Positions 26,463-34,815 of a DNA stretch of 64,000 nucleotides are shown in pieces. The notes beneath the pieces were generated by a model. That model worked only from the letters and a program-made list of their open reading frames with translations. It was not told the origin of the DNA and ran no database searches. The position numbers were made by a program, and so were the translations under genes. How positions within the stretch are numbered: the first letter of the stretch is position 1; every line of letters begins with the position of its first letter. Source of the DNA: Streptomyces hygroscopicus (lineage in GTDB: Bacteria; Actinomycetota; Actinomycetes; Streptomycetales; Streptomycetaceae); NCBI RefSeq assembly GCF_026168105.1, contig NZ_LBMW01000014.1, forward strand, positions 1 to 64,000, given 5' to 3'.

Positions 26463-27482
26463 TCAGTGCGCCACCGTGGCCACCAGCACGCTCCCCGGGG
26501 TTCTGGCCACCACGAAGGACTCCCCCCTGGCCGCCCTGGGATCGAGCGAAATGCGATGACGGCCCGGTTCCAGGAGGCCGTCGAAGGCCTCATGGGTATG
26601 GACGCGGTGCAGACGGTCCTGGCGGTACGTGGTGACGCGGACCCGGCACATGGAGGTGACCTCGAGGTGCGCGGCGCCGCCGGCGACGGCCAGATGCGTG
26701 AGCCGCCGCCACTCCACCGGGCCGCGGTCCAGGGCGTGTTCGACCTGGGCGACGAGGAGGGGAACGATCGGCGCGAGGCCCTCGACGTACGCCGCGTCGG
26801 CCCCCGCACGCTCGAAGGACTGCCGTACGGCGGCACGTTCCCGCTCGCCCACCGCCTGCCCGAAGACCACGGCACCATAGCCACGCAGCTCCTCCGTGGA
26901 CACGTCGGAGGCGTCGTGGACGATGTCCGCGCCGATGCCGATGCCCCGCAGTGCGGCGGCGAGCCGGGCCAGGACGGCGACGCGCGGGCCGATCAGCAGG
27001 ACTCTGCGGCGTTCGGCCGAGCCGCCGTCGAGAAGGGTTCCCAGGGCACGGCGGTATTCGTCGCCGTGGAAACGGAAGGGCCCTATCCCGTGGTAGCCGT
27101 TCAGCTCCAGGTCCACCCGTTCCTCGGTCTGCCAGGCGAAGTCACGCCATACGAAGTCGTCGCCGTCCCTCTCGATCACCGCGGTGACGGCTCCGCAGGC
27201 GAGGTCCTCGCAGTCGGGGCAACCGTAGATGACATGGCGGCCGCCCTCGAGCGGGGCATCGGCCTCCAGCAGCAGTCCGCGCACCTGCGCGGTGAAGATC
27301 GCGGGGGGTACGTCGGAGGCGAGCGGGGAGACGGCGTCCAGGTCGGAGAGCCGGAACAGCAGCGGGTGGCCGTCGACGAGGAAGTCCACGAAGTCCCGGT
27401 GCACCTGGTAGTCCCCATTGGCGAGAACGCCGCCGGCACGCATCGCCGGCGCCAGGTCGAAGGTCGCGTACTCGGCAGACAT
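26463..27482 (-). CDS. uncharacterised protein with a cysteine motif and a Rossmann-like half
   Basis: A 339-aa protein of unknown function; relatives I recall are loosely called oxidoreductases. The N-terminal half has YGCPDCEDLACG (CxxC plus a third Cys), which could hold zinc, followed by an acidic beta-rich region. The C-terminal half starts RRVLLIGPRVAVLARLAAAL, a nucleotide-binding-like strand-helix unit, and contains YGAVVFGQAVG. No signal peptide or membrane segment. The start at MSAEYATFDL (27482) is chosen because the frame upstream is poor. It lies 88 nt upstream of the ABC-F gene in the same direction. Confidence 0.65.
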   Translation of the reverse strand: MSAEYATFDLAPAMRAGGVLANGDYQVHRDFVDFLVDGHPLLFRLSDLDAVSPLASDVPPAIFTAQVRGLLLEADAPLEGGRHVIYGCPDCEDLACGAVTAVIERDGDDFVWRDFAWQTEERVDLELNGYHGIGPFRFHGDEYRRALGTLLDGGSAERRRVLLIGPRVAVLARLAAALRGIGIGADIVHDASDVSTEELRGYGAVVFGQAVGERERAAVRQSFERAGADAAYVEGLAPIVPLLVAQVEHALDRGPVEWRRLTHLAVAGGAAHLEVTSMCRVRVTTYRQDRLHRVHTHEAFDGLLEPGRHRISLDPRAARGESFVVARTPGSVLVATVAH

Positions 27483-27783
27483 ACTGTGAGTATCCCCACA
27501 CTCCGAGTGATGTGAGCACGGCACACCCGGCTCTTTGGGGCGCATCACCGGCTCCTCCTGCACGACCGGTGTCAGGGGCCCTCGGGCCGCGACGGACGCC
27601 GAGTCGGGGATGGGCCCCGGGCACGGAGTCTCCTGATCGACATGTCGATTCATCTGCCTGGCTGCGGCCGACCCGGGTAACCGTCCGACTGGAGCGCGGG
27701 GCGCTGCCTGGCGGTGGAGGAGTGATGCACCACCACGGGCAGGGCGGCGCGGGTGGTGTCACGGTGGCGTGGGGGCGCGCGAG
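27483..27783. other. intergenic region, no gene recognised
   Basis: About 300 bases between the uncharacterised protein gene and the CocE hydrolase terminator. Short frames exist on both strands but lack ribosome sites and typical codon bias. A small dyad CACTC-C-GAGTG sits close to the start of the downstream gene (about 27498) and could be an operator. Confidence 0.45.
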
Positions 27784-27813
27784 AGGCGGCCGGGCTGATA
27801 CGCCCGGCCGCCT
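27784..27813 (-). terminator. perfect hairpin terminator after the CocE-type hydrolase
   Basis: AGGCGGCCGGGC and its exact complement GCCCGGCCGCCT surround a 6-nt loop (TGATAC), about 40 nt beyond the stop of the minus-strand gene. Confidence 0.85.
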
Positions 27814-27854
27814 GAGAGACCGTCAGTGGTCGGCTTTGGGCGCGGCTCGCACTC

Positions 27855-29810
27855 TCACAGGGTCTCTCCCGGGATGCGCCGGACGGCGTGGGAGGTCCGC
27901 AATCCGCCCTGTGTGGTGGCCTCGGGAGCGGTCGCCGCGGAGCCGGAGGCGGCGTCCGCAAAGGCGGCTTCCCCTCCCACGAGCGGGACCCGGGCCGCCG
28001 TCCGGGACAGGTCCATCGTCAGCGTCGGTGTGCTCGACGGAGGGTCGATGAGGTCCTTGTCGGTCCCCGCGACGATCAGCGCGAGCCGGTGGCCCTTCGG
28101 GACGACATGGTCGGTGGCGGCCAGATCCAGCGTGATCGTGTATGCCCTGCCCGGAGTGAGCGGGACACCCTTGCGGATCGAGGCGTAGTGTCCGAGATCG
28201 GCCCAGCCACGGCTGAAGACCGTGACAGAGACGGCGGTCTTCTTTGCCTGGGTGACCCTGTAGCAGGCGCTGTCGCCGGTGGCGCTCGCACCCCAGCAGG
28301 TGCGGTCGGTGAGCGTGGTGATGCCCTCGCCGGAGTCGGCGTAGTCGCGGATCGTGTCGGGGCCGAGGTCGGCCAGTACGGCGGAAAGGTGGGCCGTGGA
28401 GGTGGTCGGCGTGACGGTGACGGTCACCGTGGACGAGCCTGAGACCCTCAGATCCTTCGTCAGGGGCCCGGTGAGGAACCCGGCCTTGCCGGCGGTGGAC
28501 TCGCCGATGTGCGCGGCCCAGTCGGTCTCGCTGAGCTTGGGGTCGTCGGTGAAGGCCTCGGTGCCCGTGCCCGTGCGCAGTCCGAGGGTGCCCACGCCCG
28601 CCTGGGAGCCCCGCCCCGGACGCAGTGTCGTCGTGGCGGTACCCCGGGGCGGCCAGGCCGTGGACGTGACCCATTGGTCGGGGTGGCGCTCGATGTCGGC
28701 CGTCGGCTCCCGGTCGATGCCGTTGTCGTAGCCGAGGAGTTCATGGTCGAACCAGCGGTGCAGGGTGTCCACCCACTGGGCGCGCCGGAAGTCGAAGGGG
28801 TCGACGTGACCGGTCTGGGAGAGCCAGATCTTGCGCTCTACGCCGTTCTTCGCCAGTGCGTTCCACCACTGTCCGAACTGCTTGGTGCGTACGTTGAGGT
28901 CCTGCATGCCATGGACGAGGAAGACGCTCGCCCGGACCTTGTTCGCGTCCTTCGCATAGTCGCGCTCCGTCCACAGCGGGGTCCAGTCGCCGCTGCGCGG
29001 CGCTCCGTCGACGAGCTTGCGCTGTGCCGCGGCGCACTTGGCGTGGGCGTCGGGGCTGTCGACGTAGTCCGAGAGCGAGTCGGGACCCGAGTCGTAGAAC
29101 GGGGCGCCCTGGGCGAAGAAGTAGTCGTACCAGGAGGAGATCGCGCTGATCGGCACGATGGTCTTCAGTCCCCTGACTCCGGTCGCGGCAACGCCGTTGG
29201 CGATGGTGCCGTCCCAGCTCTTGCCGATCATGCCGGTCCTGCCGTTGGTCCAGGTCGCCCTGGCCGCAGTCGTGCCGGTGCGGGTGGTGTAGCCCTTGGC
29301 GCGGCCGTTGAGCCAGTCGATCACCGCCTTGGCCGACTGGATGTCGGAGCGCCCGCCGACGTCCGCGCAGCCGTCGGAGCGATTGGTTCCGGCCAGGTCG
29401 ACGCCAACGAAGGCGTAGCCGCGCGGCACGAAGTAGTTGTCGTAGAAGAGCGGCATCTGGACGACATGGCCGGCCGCGTCGTACGTCTTCTTCTGGCTCT
29501 CGTTGCCGCGCCCGCAGCAGGAGTAGTACGGGCTGGCATCCATGATCACGGGAATCCTGCGGCCCTGCGCGGCGGGTTCGCGCGGCCGGACGATGTCGAC
29601 GGCGACGCGATCGGTCTTCCCGTCTCCGTCGCCGTCGAGGCCGGTGTCCACCCAGACGGACTCGCGGATGGCGTTCCCGTACGAGTAGACGGGCCGACTC
29701 TCCCGTGGCGCGCCGTGGGCTGCCGTCGGGGTGAGGAAGGCGGCCAGCAGGGCGGCGATGGCCGCCGTCGCGAGCGGTCTCCAGATCCTGAGGGGCATGC
29801 GTTGTGGCAT
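27855..29810 (-). CDS. secreted CocE/NonD family hydrolase (X-Pro dipeptidyl-peptidase-like)
   Basis: A 651-aa exported alpha/beta-hydrolase. After MPQRMPLRIWRP comes a hydrophobic signal segment (LATAAIAALLAAFLTPTAAHG), then a domain of the X-Pro dipeptidyl-peptidase S15/CocE family. The nucleophile is the Ser in IGKSWDGTIANG, and the Asp and His of the triad are likely in HGMQDLNV and SQTGHVDPFD. The C-terminal third is the jelly-roll X-Pro domain. The start was set at 29810; the longer frame upstream would spoil the signal peptide. Substrate unknown; Xaa-Pro peptides or esters are possible. Confidence 0.9.
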   Translation of the reverse strand: MPQRMPLRIWRPLATAAIAALLAAFLTPTAAHGAPRESRPVYSYGNAIRESVWVDTGLDGDGDGKTDRVAVDIVRPREPAAQGRRIPVIMDASPYYSCCGRGNESQKKTYDAAGHVVQMPLFYDNYFVPRGYAFVGVDLAGTNRSDGCADVGGRSDIQSAKAVIDWLNGRAKGYTTRTGTTAARATWTNGRTGMIGKSWDGTIANGVAATGVRGLKTIVPISAISSWYDYFFAQGAPFYDSGPDSLSDYVDSPDAHAKCAAAQRKLVDGAPRSGDWTPLWTERDYAKDANKVRASVFLVHGMQDLNVRTKQFGQWWNALAKNGVERKIWLSQTGHVDPFDFRRAQWVDTLHRWFDHELLGYDNGIDREPTADIERHPDQWVTSTAWPPRGTATTTLRPGRGSQAGVGTLGLRTGTGTEAFTDDPKLSETDWAAHIGESTAGKAGFLTGPLTKDLRVSGSSTVTVTVTPTTSTAHLSAVLADLGPDTIRDYADSGEGITTLTDRTCWGASATGDSACYRVTQAKKTAVSVTVFSRGWADLGHYASIRKGVPLTPGRAYTITLDLAATDHVVPKGHRLALIVAGTDKDLIDPPSSTPTLTMDLSRTAARVPLVGGEAAFADAASGSAATAPEATTQGGLRTSHAVRRIPGETL

Positions 29811-30027
29811 GCGCGGGACGGTACAGGGGTCAACTCCCGTGCAGAAGAGGGCAGCTGACGACACGCGGGGTGAACGGGGCAACATGACCGGGAAAGCACT
29901 GTGGGACCGCATTGCTCATGACGGCCGGATGGCGATCGTGTGACAGCGGGTGCCATGGACATGCCCGGGGCCCCCGGGACTGAATAGGCTCCGAACAGAT
30001 CTCGTGCCCCTACGACTTGGAGCTCTC

Positions 30028-31521
30028 GTGCACCGCAGACTCATCGCCCCGGGCGCGCTCGCGGCGGCTTCCCTGTTGCTGGCGATCCCGGCATCGGCCG
30101 CCGACTACCGGCCCGGTGCTCCGGGTATCGGCGACCCCTACTACCCGTACTACGGCAACGGCGGATACGACGTCTCCCACTACGACCTTCGCCTGAAATA
30201 CCAGCCGAAGACGGACGAACTGGAGGGCACCGCGACCGTCCTGGCCACCACGACGCAGGATCTGTCCCGCTTCGACCTGGACTTCCTGCTGGATGTGAGC
30301 GAGGTACGGGTGAACGGCGCGAAGGCCGCGTACACCACCTCCGGCCAGCACGAACTGCAGATCACCCCGGCCACCCCGCTGCCGAAGGGCACACCGCTCA
30401 CCGTCGTGGTCCGCTACAGCGGCGTGCCGTCGACAAAGAGCGCATACGGCTTCAACACCTGGCACCGCACTCCGGACGGCGCGGTCGCGGCCGACGAGCC
30501 CGAGGCGGCGTGGTGGTGGTTCCCGAGCAACGACCATCCGCTCGACAAGGCCACGTACGACGTGTCGGTGGCCGTGCCGGACGGCACCCAGGCGATCTCC
30601 AACGGAACGCTGCAGTCGACGAGTTCGAAGCTCGGCTGGACCCGCTACAACTGGCGGTCCGACAAGCCGCAGGCGACCTATCTGGCCACGCTCGCGATCG
30701 GGAAGTTCGACATCACGACCGGGAAGACGTCGGACGGGGTCCCGGTCGTCAACGCCTACAGCAAGGATCTCGGCGCCAACGACGGGGCCGCGCGGGCCAG
30801 CGTGGAACGCACCGGGGAGATCGTCGACTGGCTGACCGGCTACTTCGGCCCGTACCCGTTCAGTTCGGTCGGCGGGTACGTCCCGAACACGACCACCGGG
30901 TACGCCCTGGAGACGCAGACCCGCGTGTACTACAGCCCCAAGCAGTTCGCGAGCGGCTCGAACACGTCCGTCGTCGTGCATGAGCTGGCGCACCAGTGGT
31001 ACGGCGACGACGTGTCCCTGAAGGGCTGGAAGGACATCTGGATCAACGAGGGGTTCGCGCGGTACGCCCAGTGGCTGTGGTCCGAGCACGAGGGCGAGGG
31101 CACGACGCAGCAACTGGCGGACTACGTGTACGCCTCGCACCCTGCCGACGACGCGTTCTGGACGGTCAAGCCCGGTGACCCGGGCTCTGACAACCAGTTC
31201 GACATTGCGATCTACGACCGCGGCGCGCTCGCCGTCCAGGCCCTGCGCAACGCAGTCGGCGACGACGCGTTCTTCGCCATCCTGAAGGGCTGGCCGAAGG
31301 ACCACGCCTACGGCAACGCCTCGGTCGCCGACTTCCAGAGCTACGCGGAGAAGGTGTCCGGGAAGCCGCTGGCCGCCCTGTTCGACACCTGGCTTTTCCA
31401 GCCGTCGAAGCCGACCGCACCCTCGGCGCGCACCGCATCCATCGCCAGGACCTCGGCCGCTACGGCCCAGCCGAAGTCGTGGAAGAAGATCGAAGCGGCC
31501 AACGACGTGCACACGGGCTGA
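30028..31521 (+). CDS. secreted M1 family metallopeptidase
   Basis: A 497-aa exported gluzincin aminopeptidase-like enzyme. The GTG at 30028 follows GGAGCTCTC and opens a signal peptide (VHRRLIAPGALAAASLLLA, cleavage near ASAA). The zinc site HELAH lies at 318-322 with the third ligand Glu at 341 (INEGFARY). The N-terminal beta domain has typical M1 features, but the C-terminal domain is short compared with full aminopeptidase N. It is divergent from the CocE-type hydrolase, and both may act on extracellular peptides. Confidence 0.9.
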   Translation: MHRRLIAPGALAAASLLLAIPASAADYRPGAPGIGDPYYPYYGNGGYDVSHYDLRLKYQPKTDELEGTATVLATTTQDLSRFDLDFLLDVSEVRVNGAKAAYTTSGQHELQITPATPLPKGTPLTVVVRYSGVPSTKSAYGFNTWHRTPDGAVAADEPEAAWWWFPSNDHPLDKATYDVSVAVPDGTQAISNGTLQSTSSKLGWTRYNWRSDKPQATYLATLAIGKFDITTGKTSDGVPVVNAYSKDLGANDGAARASVERTGEIVDWLTGYFGPYPFSSVGGYVPNTTTGYALETQTRVYYSPKQFASGSNTSVVVHELAHQWYGDDVSLKGWKDIWINEGFARYAQWLWSEHEGEGTTQQLADYVYASHPADDAFWTVKPGDPGSDNQFDIAIYDRGALAVQALRNAVGDDAFFAILKGWPKDHAYGNASVADFQSYAEKVSGKPLAALFDTWLFQPSKPTAPSARTASIARTSAATAQPKSWKKIEAANDVHTG

Positions 31522-31995
31522 TCAGCCGCGCTCAGCCGGGGTCCGGAGCGGCTCGCCCATGATCCGGCCCGCCAGGTCCGAGGCCAGCTCCGCGGCATGC
31601 ACGCGGAGCTCGGCCTCGGCCAGGGTCCGGTCGGTCCGAATGCGAGAACCGGCCTCGGCGAGCAGGGCATCCCGCTCCCGCAGCCCCTCGGCACGAGCGT
31701 CGGCGATCAGGGCGGACCCTTCTTCGACAGCCTGCTGCCGGATCCGGGCGGCATCGTGGCGCGCCTCGGCGAGCAGCGCCGCGGCCCTGGCCTGTTCGTC
31801 CTGGGCGAGGGCGCGCACCTCCTCCGCGCGGGCCGCGGCACCCTGGATCGCGTCCTCGCGGGCCTCGAGGACCCGGTTCATCCGGGGCAGCAGCCTGGTG
31901 GTCATGAGGAACACCACGGCGAACAGCAGCAGTGCGGCGAGGACGTCCTGGAGTTGGGGGTTGAGGGGGCCTATCGGGTAAGGGATGAGATCCAT
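31522..31995 (-). CDS. orphan F0 ATP synthase subunit b-like protein
   Basis: A 157-aa protein with one N-terminal membrane helix (VLAALLLFAVVFLMTTRLLP) followed by MNRVLEAREDAIQGAAARAEE and a long charged Ala/Arg/Glu-rich coiled coil, as in subunit b (AtpF). It is only slightly shorter than a standard b subunit. No other ATP synthase gene is near. The stop lies directly against the stop of the convergent peptidase gene. It could be a paralogue that replaces b under some conditions, or a membrane-tethered coiled coil with another job. Confidence 0.8.
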   Translation of the reverse strand: MDLIPYPIGPLNPQLQDVLAALLLFAVVFLMTTRLLPRMNRVLEAREDAIQGAAARAEEVRALAQDEQARAAALLAEARHDAARIRQQAVEEGSALIADARAEGLRERDALLAEAGSRIRTDRTLAEAELRVHAAELASDLAGRIMGEPLRTPAERG

Positions 31996-32197
31996 GCCCG
32001 GGACCTACCCGCTCACATGTGCAGCACGACGCACATACGCGCCATTAACTGGCTGAAACCAACCCCTGGTCCGGTCCGGTCCCGCCCCTGCTCCCGGTGA
32101 CCCTCGTCCGGCACGACGGTGGCGTCACCCCGGACATACACGATCTCCGACATGACGCCACCGCAGGCGCTGCCAACTGACGGCGGCCGTGAGGCTG

Positions 32198-33664
32198 CTA
32201 CTTCGTGAGGTCGGTCAGCTCCTGGTCCGTGCTCGTCGCGATCCGGCGGCGCAGTGCGAACCAGCCGCCGACGAGCAGGACGGCGATCACGGGGATGAGC
32301 AGCAGCGTCTTGCGGCCGACCTCGGGGTCGTTCCACATGAGGCCGAGAACGGCCACCAGGAAGACGATGGTGGCGATCTCCGTCACCGGGCTGCCGGGCA
32401 GCCGGAAGGACGGCCTGGTGACCAGGCCCGCCTTGGCGCGGCGGACGAAGACCAGATGGCAGATCATGATGATCACCCAGGTGCTGACGATGCCGAGGGA
32501 GGCCACGTTCAGCACGATCTCGAAGGCCTGGCTCGGCATCAGATAGTTCAGGCCGACGCCGAGCACGCACACCGCGCAGGTGAGCAGGATGCCGCCGTAA
32601 GGGACCTGGCTGCGGTTCATCCGCGCCGTGAACTTCGGCGCCGAGCCCGCCATGGCCATCGAGCGCAGGATGCGGCCGGTGGAGTAGAGGCCGGAGTTCA
32701 GCGAGGACATCGCGGCGGTCAGGACGACAAGGTTCATCACGTCGCCCGCCGCTGGGACGCCGATCCTGGACAGCACGGTGACGAAGGGGCTCTCGTCCGC
32801 GGAGTACACCGAGCCCGGCAGCAGCAGGGCGAGGAGGACCACCGAACCGACGTAGAAGAGGCCGACGCGCCACATGATCGAGTTCACCGCGCGCGGGACG
32901 ACCTTCTCGGGCTCCGCCGTCTCGCCCGCGGCGACACCGACGAGTTCCAGGGCCGCGTACGCGAAGATCACGCCCTGCATCACCAGGACGACGGGCATGA
33001 GCCCGTGCGGGAAGACCCCGCCATGGTCCGTGATCACGCTCGGACCGGGCTTCCGGCCGCCCACGTCGTGCTGCGTGGCCAGCAGGAAGATGCCGACGAA
33101 CATGAAGCTCACCAGCGTGGCGACCTTGATGATCGCGAACCAGAACTCCATCTCGCCGAAGATCTTCACCGAGATCAGGTTCACGGTCAGGACGACCGCG
33201 AGGGCGACCAGGGCCAGCACCCACTGCGGGATGGGCGTGAAGAGGCTCCAGTAGTGCGTGTAGAGCGCGATGGCGGTGATGTCGGCGATACCGGTCGTCG
33301 ACCAGTTGAGGAAGTACATCCAGCCGGCGACGTACGCGCCCTTCTCGCCGAGGAACTCGCGCGCGTACGACACGAAGGACCCGGACGACGGCCGGTACAG
33401 GACCAGCTCGCCCAGGGCGCGGACGACGAAGAAGGCGAAGACGCCGCAGACCAGATAGGCCAGCGCGAGGGCGGGACCGGCGTTGTGCAGCCGGCCGCCG
33501 GCGCCGAGGAAGAGACCGGTGCCGATCGCTCCGCCGATCGCGATCATGTTGACGTGGCGGGCCTTGAGGTCCTTGCTGTAGCCGGCGTCGCCGGCATCCG
33601 CGGGCGTCCGGGTGGCATCGCTGTGGGCTGCCACCGCGGCCGTGTTCACGGCGTCCTTGCTCAC
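32198..33664 (-). CDS. amino acid permease, L-asparagine permease-like (APC family)
   Basis: A 488-aa membrane transporter with about 12 hydrophobic segments and the family N-terminal signature MIAIGGAIGTGLFLGAG. The segments FLNWSTTGIADITAIALYTH and YGGILLTCAVCVLGVGLNY strongly resemble AnsP-type asparagine permeases, although GABA- and other amino acid permeases are close. The start codon is GTG at 33664. A long divergent intergenic region separates it from a MerR regulator, which may control it. Confidence 0.9.
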   Translation of the reverse strand: MSKDAVNTAAVAAHSDATRTPADAGDAGYSKDLKARHVNMIAIGGAIGTGLFLGAGGRLHNAGPALALAYLVCGVFAFFVVRALGELVLYRPSSGSFVSYAREFLGEKGAYVAGWMYFLNWSTTGIADITAIALYTHYWSLFTPIPQWVLALVALAVVLTVNLISVKIFGEMEFWFAIIKVATLVSFMFVGIFLLATQHDVGGRKPGPSVITDHGGVFPHGLMPVVLVMQGVIFAYAALELVGVAAGETAEPEKVVPRAVNSIMWRVGLFYVGSVVLLALLLPGSVYSADESPFVTVLSRIGVPAAGDVMNLVVLTAAMSSLNSGLYSTGRILRSMAMAGSAPKFTARMNRSQVPYGGILLTCAVCVLGVGLNYLMPSQAFEIVLNVASLGIVSTWVIIMICHLVFVRRAKAGLVTRPSFRLPGSPVTEIATIVFLVAVLGLMWNDPEVGRKTLLLIPVIAVLLVGGWFALRRRIATSTDQELTDLTK

Positions 33665-34022
33665 GAGTGGATCTACTCTCTGGTGCGCCCGGCGCGGGGG
33701 TGGTGCGCGGGTGTCCGGATATGGCTCGGCCCGGGCCGCCGCCGATACGGCACAGAGACCACCAGTGATGCGGCACAGACCAACGGCTCACCTTCTCCCG
33801 GAGAGCGTCCGGTATGCGATGGCAGAGGTCACACCGCGGCCCTTCTCACAAGTTCTTCGCAAGATCATCGGCTGAGGGTCACACGATCGCCGGCCGCACC
33901 GTCACGCCTTCGCCGGGGCCCGGCCGGAACTGCGCGCGACCTGTGCTTCGCCGTCGCCGTCGCCCGGGCCGGCTCCGCCCGGACAGCCGCACGTCACGGG
34001 GGCGCGGAAGATCGGCGAATGG
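33665..34022. promoter_or_regulatory. divergent intergenic region upstream of the permease
   Basis: No gene is seen. A direct repeat GATACGGCACAGA / GATGCGGCACAGA lies near 33743-33780 and could be a regulator site. The right part is very GC-rich. No confident promoter for the permease could be placed. Confidence 0.35.
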
Positions 34023-34058
34023 TTTCACAGCACTGGTGAGACAGCGATACTGCTGCAC
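34023..34058 (+). promoter_or_regulatory. promoter for a probably leaderless MerR regulator mRNA
   Basis: TTTCAC (34023-34028) and GATACT (34046-34051) are 17 bp apart and resemble vegetative -35/-10 boxes. The expected start of transcription falls at or next to the ATG at 34059, which has no ribosome site, so the message is probably leaderless. Confidence 0.55.
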
Positions 34059-34781
34059 ATGAGGACCGGGACGACCGAGACCGAGGGGCCCATGCTCACC
34101 GTCGACGAGCTGGCCGCGTGTGCGGGCATCACGGTCCGCACAGTGCGCTTCTACAGCGCCAAGGGCCTGCTTCCGCCACCCGTGATCGGCCCGCGGCGCG
34201 TCGGCCGCTACGGGCCGGAGCACCTGGCCCGGCTGGCGCTGATCGAGGAGCTGCAGCACCAGGGCATGACCCTGGCCGCCATCGAACGTTATCTGCAGCA
34301 GCTGCCGGCGGACCTGAGCGCCCGGGACCTCGCCATCCACCGGGCCGTCGTGGCCTCGTGGGCGCCGGACACGGTGGAGACGATGACGCGCGGGGAGCTG
34401 GAACGGCGCGCGGGCCGGCCGCTCGGCGAGGAGGACTTCGAGCGGCTCGCGGCGATGAACGTGGCCGTACCGCACGACGGGGCCTACCGGGTGGACCCCG
34501 GCCTGCTCCGGCTGGGCGTGCAGCTCCTCGACGTCCCCCTCGGACTGGAGACGATCCTCGCCGCCCGGGGCGCCCTCATCGAGCATTCCCGCGCGGCGGC
34601 CCGCGAGCTGTCACAGCTTTTCCGCGATGCCGTGTCCGAGCGGGACTCCTCTGCCGTGAAGTCCCTGTCCGCGCACATGCACCCGCTCGTGGTGCAGGCT
34701 CTGCTCACCACTTTCCAGCGCTCCCTGAGGGAGGAGCTGCGGGAGTGGATCCCGGACGCGGAACCCGCACGGGACTCCTGA
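34059..34781 (+). CDS. MerR family transcriptional regulator
   Basis: A 240-aa regulator with an N-terminal MerR winged helix: [20 protein letters not shown], then [29 protein letters not shown]. The C-terminal 150 residues are an unrecognised effector domain, helical and rich in Arg/Glu. The first ATG (34059) is used because a promoter sits where a leaderless message would begin; an alternative ATG at 34092 has GAGGGG too close before it. It faces the fadB-fadA-racemase genes convergently and is divergent from the permease; relatives I recall lie beside fatty acid oxidation genes. Confidence 0.85.
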   Translation: MRTGTTETEGPMLTVDELAACAGITVRTVRFYSAKGLLPPPVIGPRRVGRYGPEHLARLALIEELQHQGMTLAAIERYLQQLPADLSARDLAIHRAVVASWAPDTVETMTRGELERRAGRPLGEEDFERLAAMNVAVPHDGAYRVDPGLLRLGVQLLDVPLGLETILAARGALIEHSRAAARELSQLFRDAVSERDSSAVKSLSAHMHPLVVQALLTTFQRSLREELREWIPDAEPARDS

Positions 34782-34791
34782 CCCGTGCGGG
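34764..34791. terminator. bidirectional hairpin terminator between merR and fadB
   Basis: A perfect 10-bp stem CCCGCACGGG / CCCGTGCGGG with an 8-nt loop spans the end of the MerR gene, 24 nt from the convergent fadB stop. Confidence 0.75.
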
Positions 34792-34815
34792 TGTCCGTGC
34801 AGGACCCGACCCGTG

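Noticed and set aside
27512..28051. Plus-strand frame between the CxxC protein and the CocE hydrolase
   Set aside because: No ribosome site, no domain, and its second half is antisense to the hydrolase gene and runs through the terminator hairpin.
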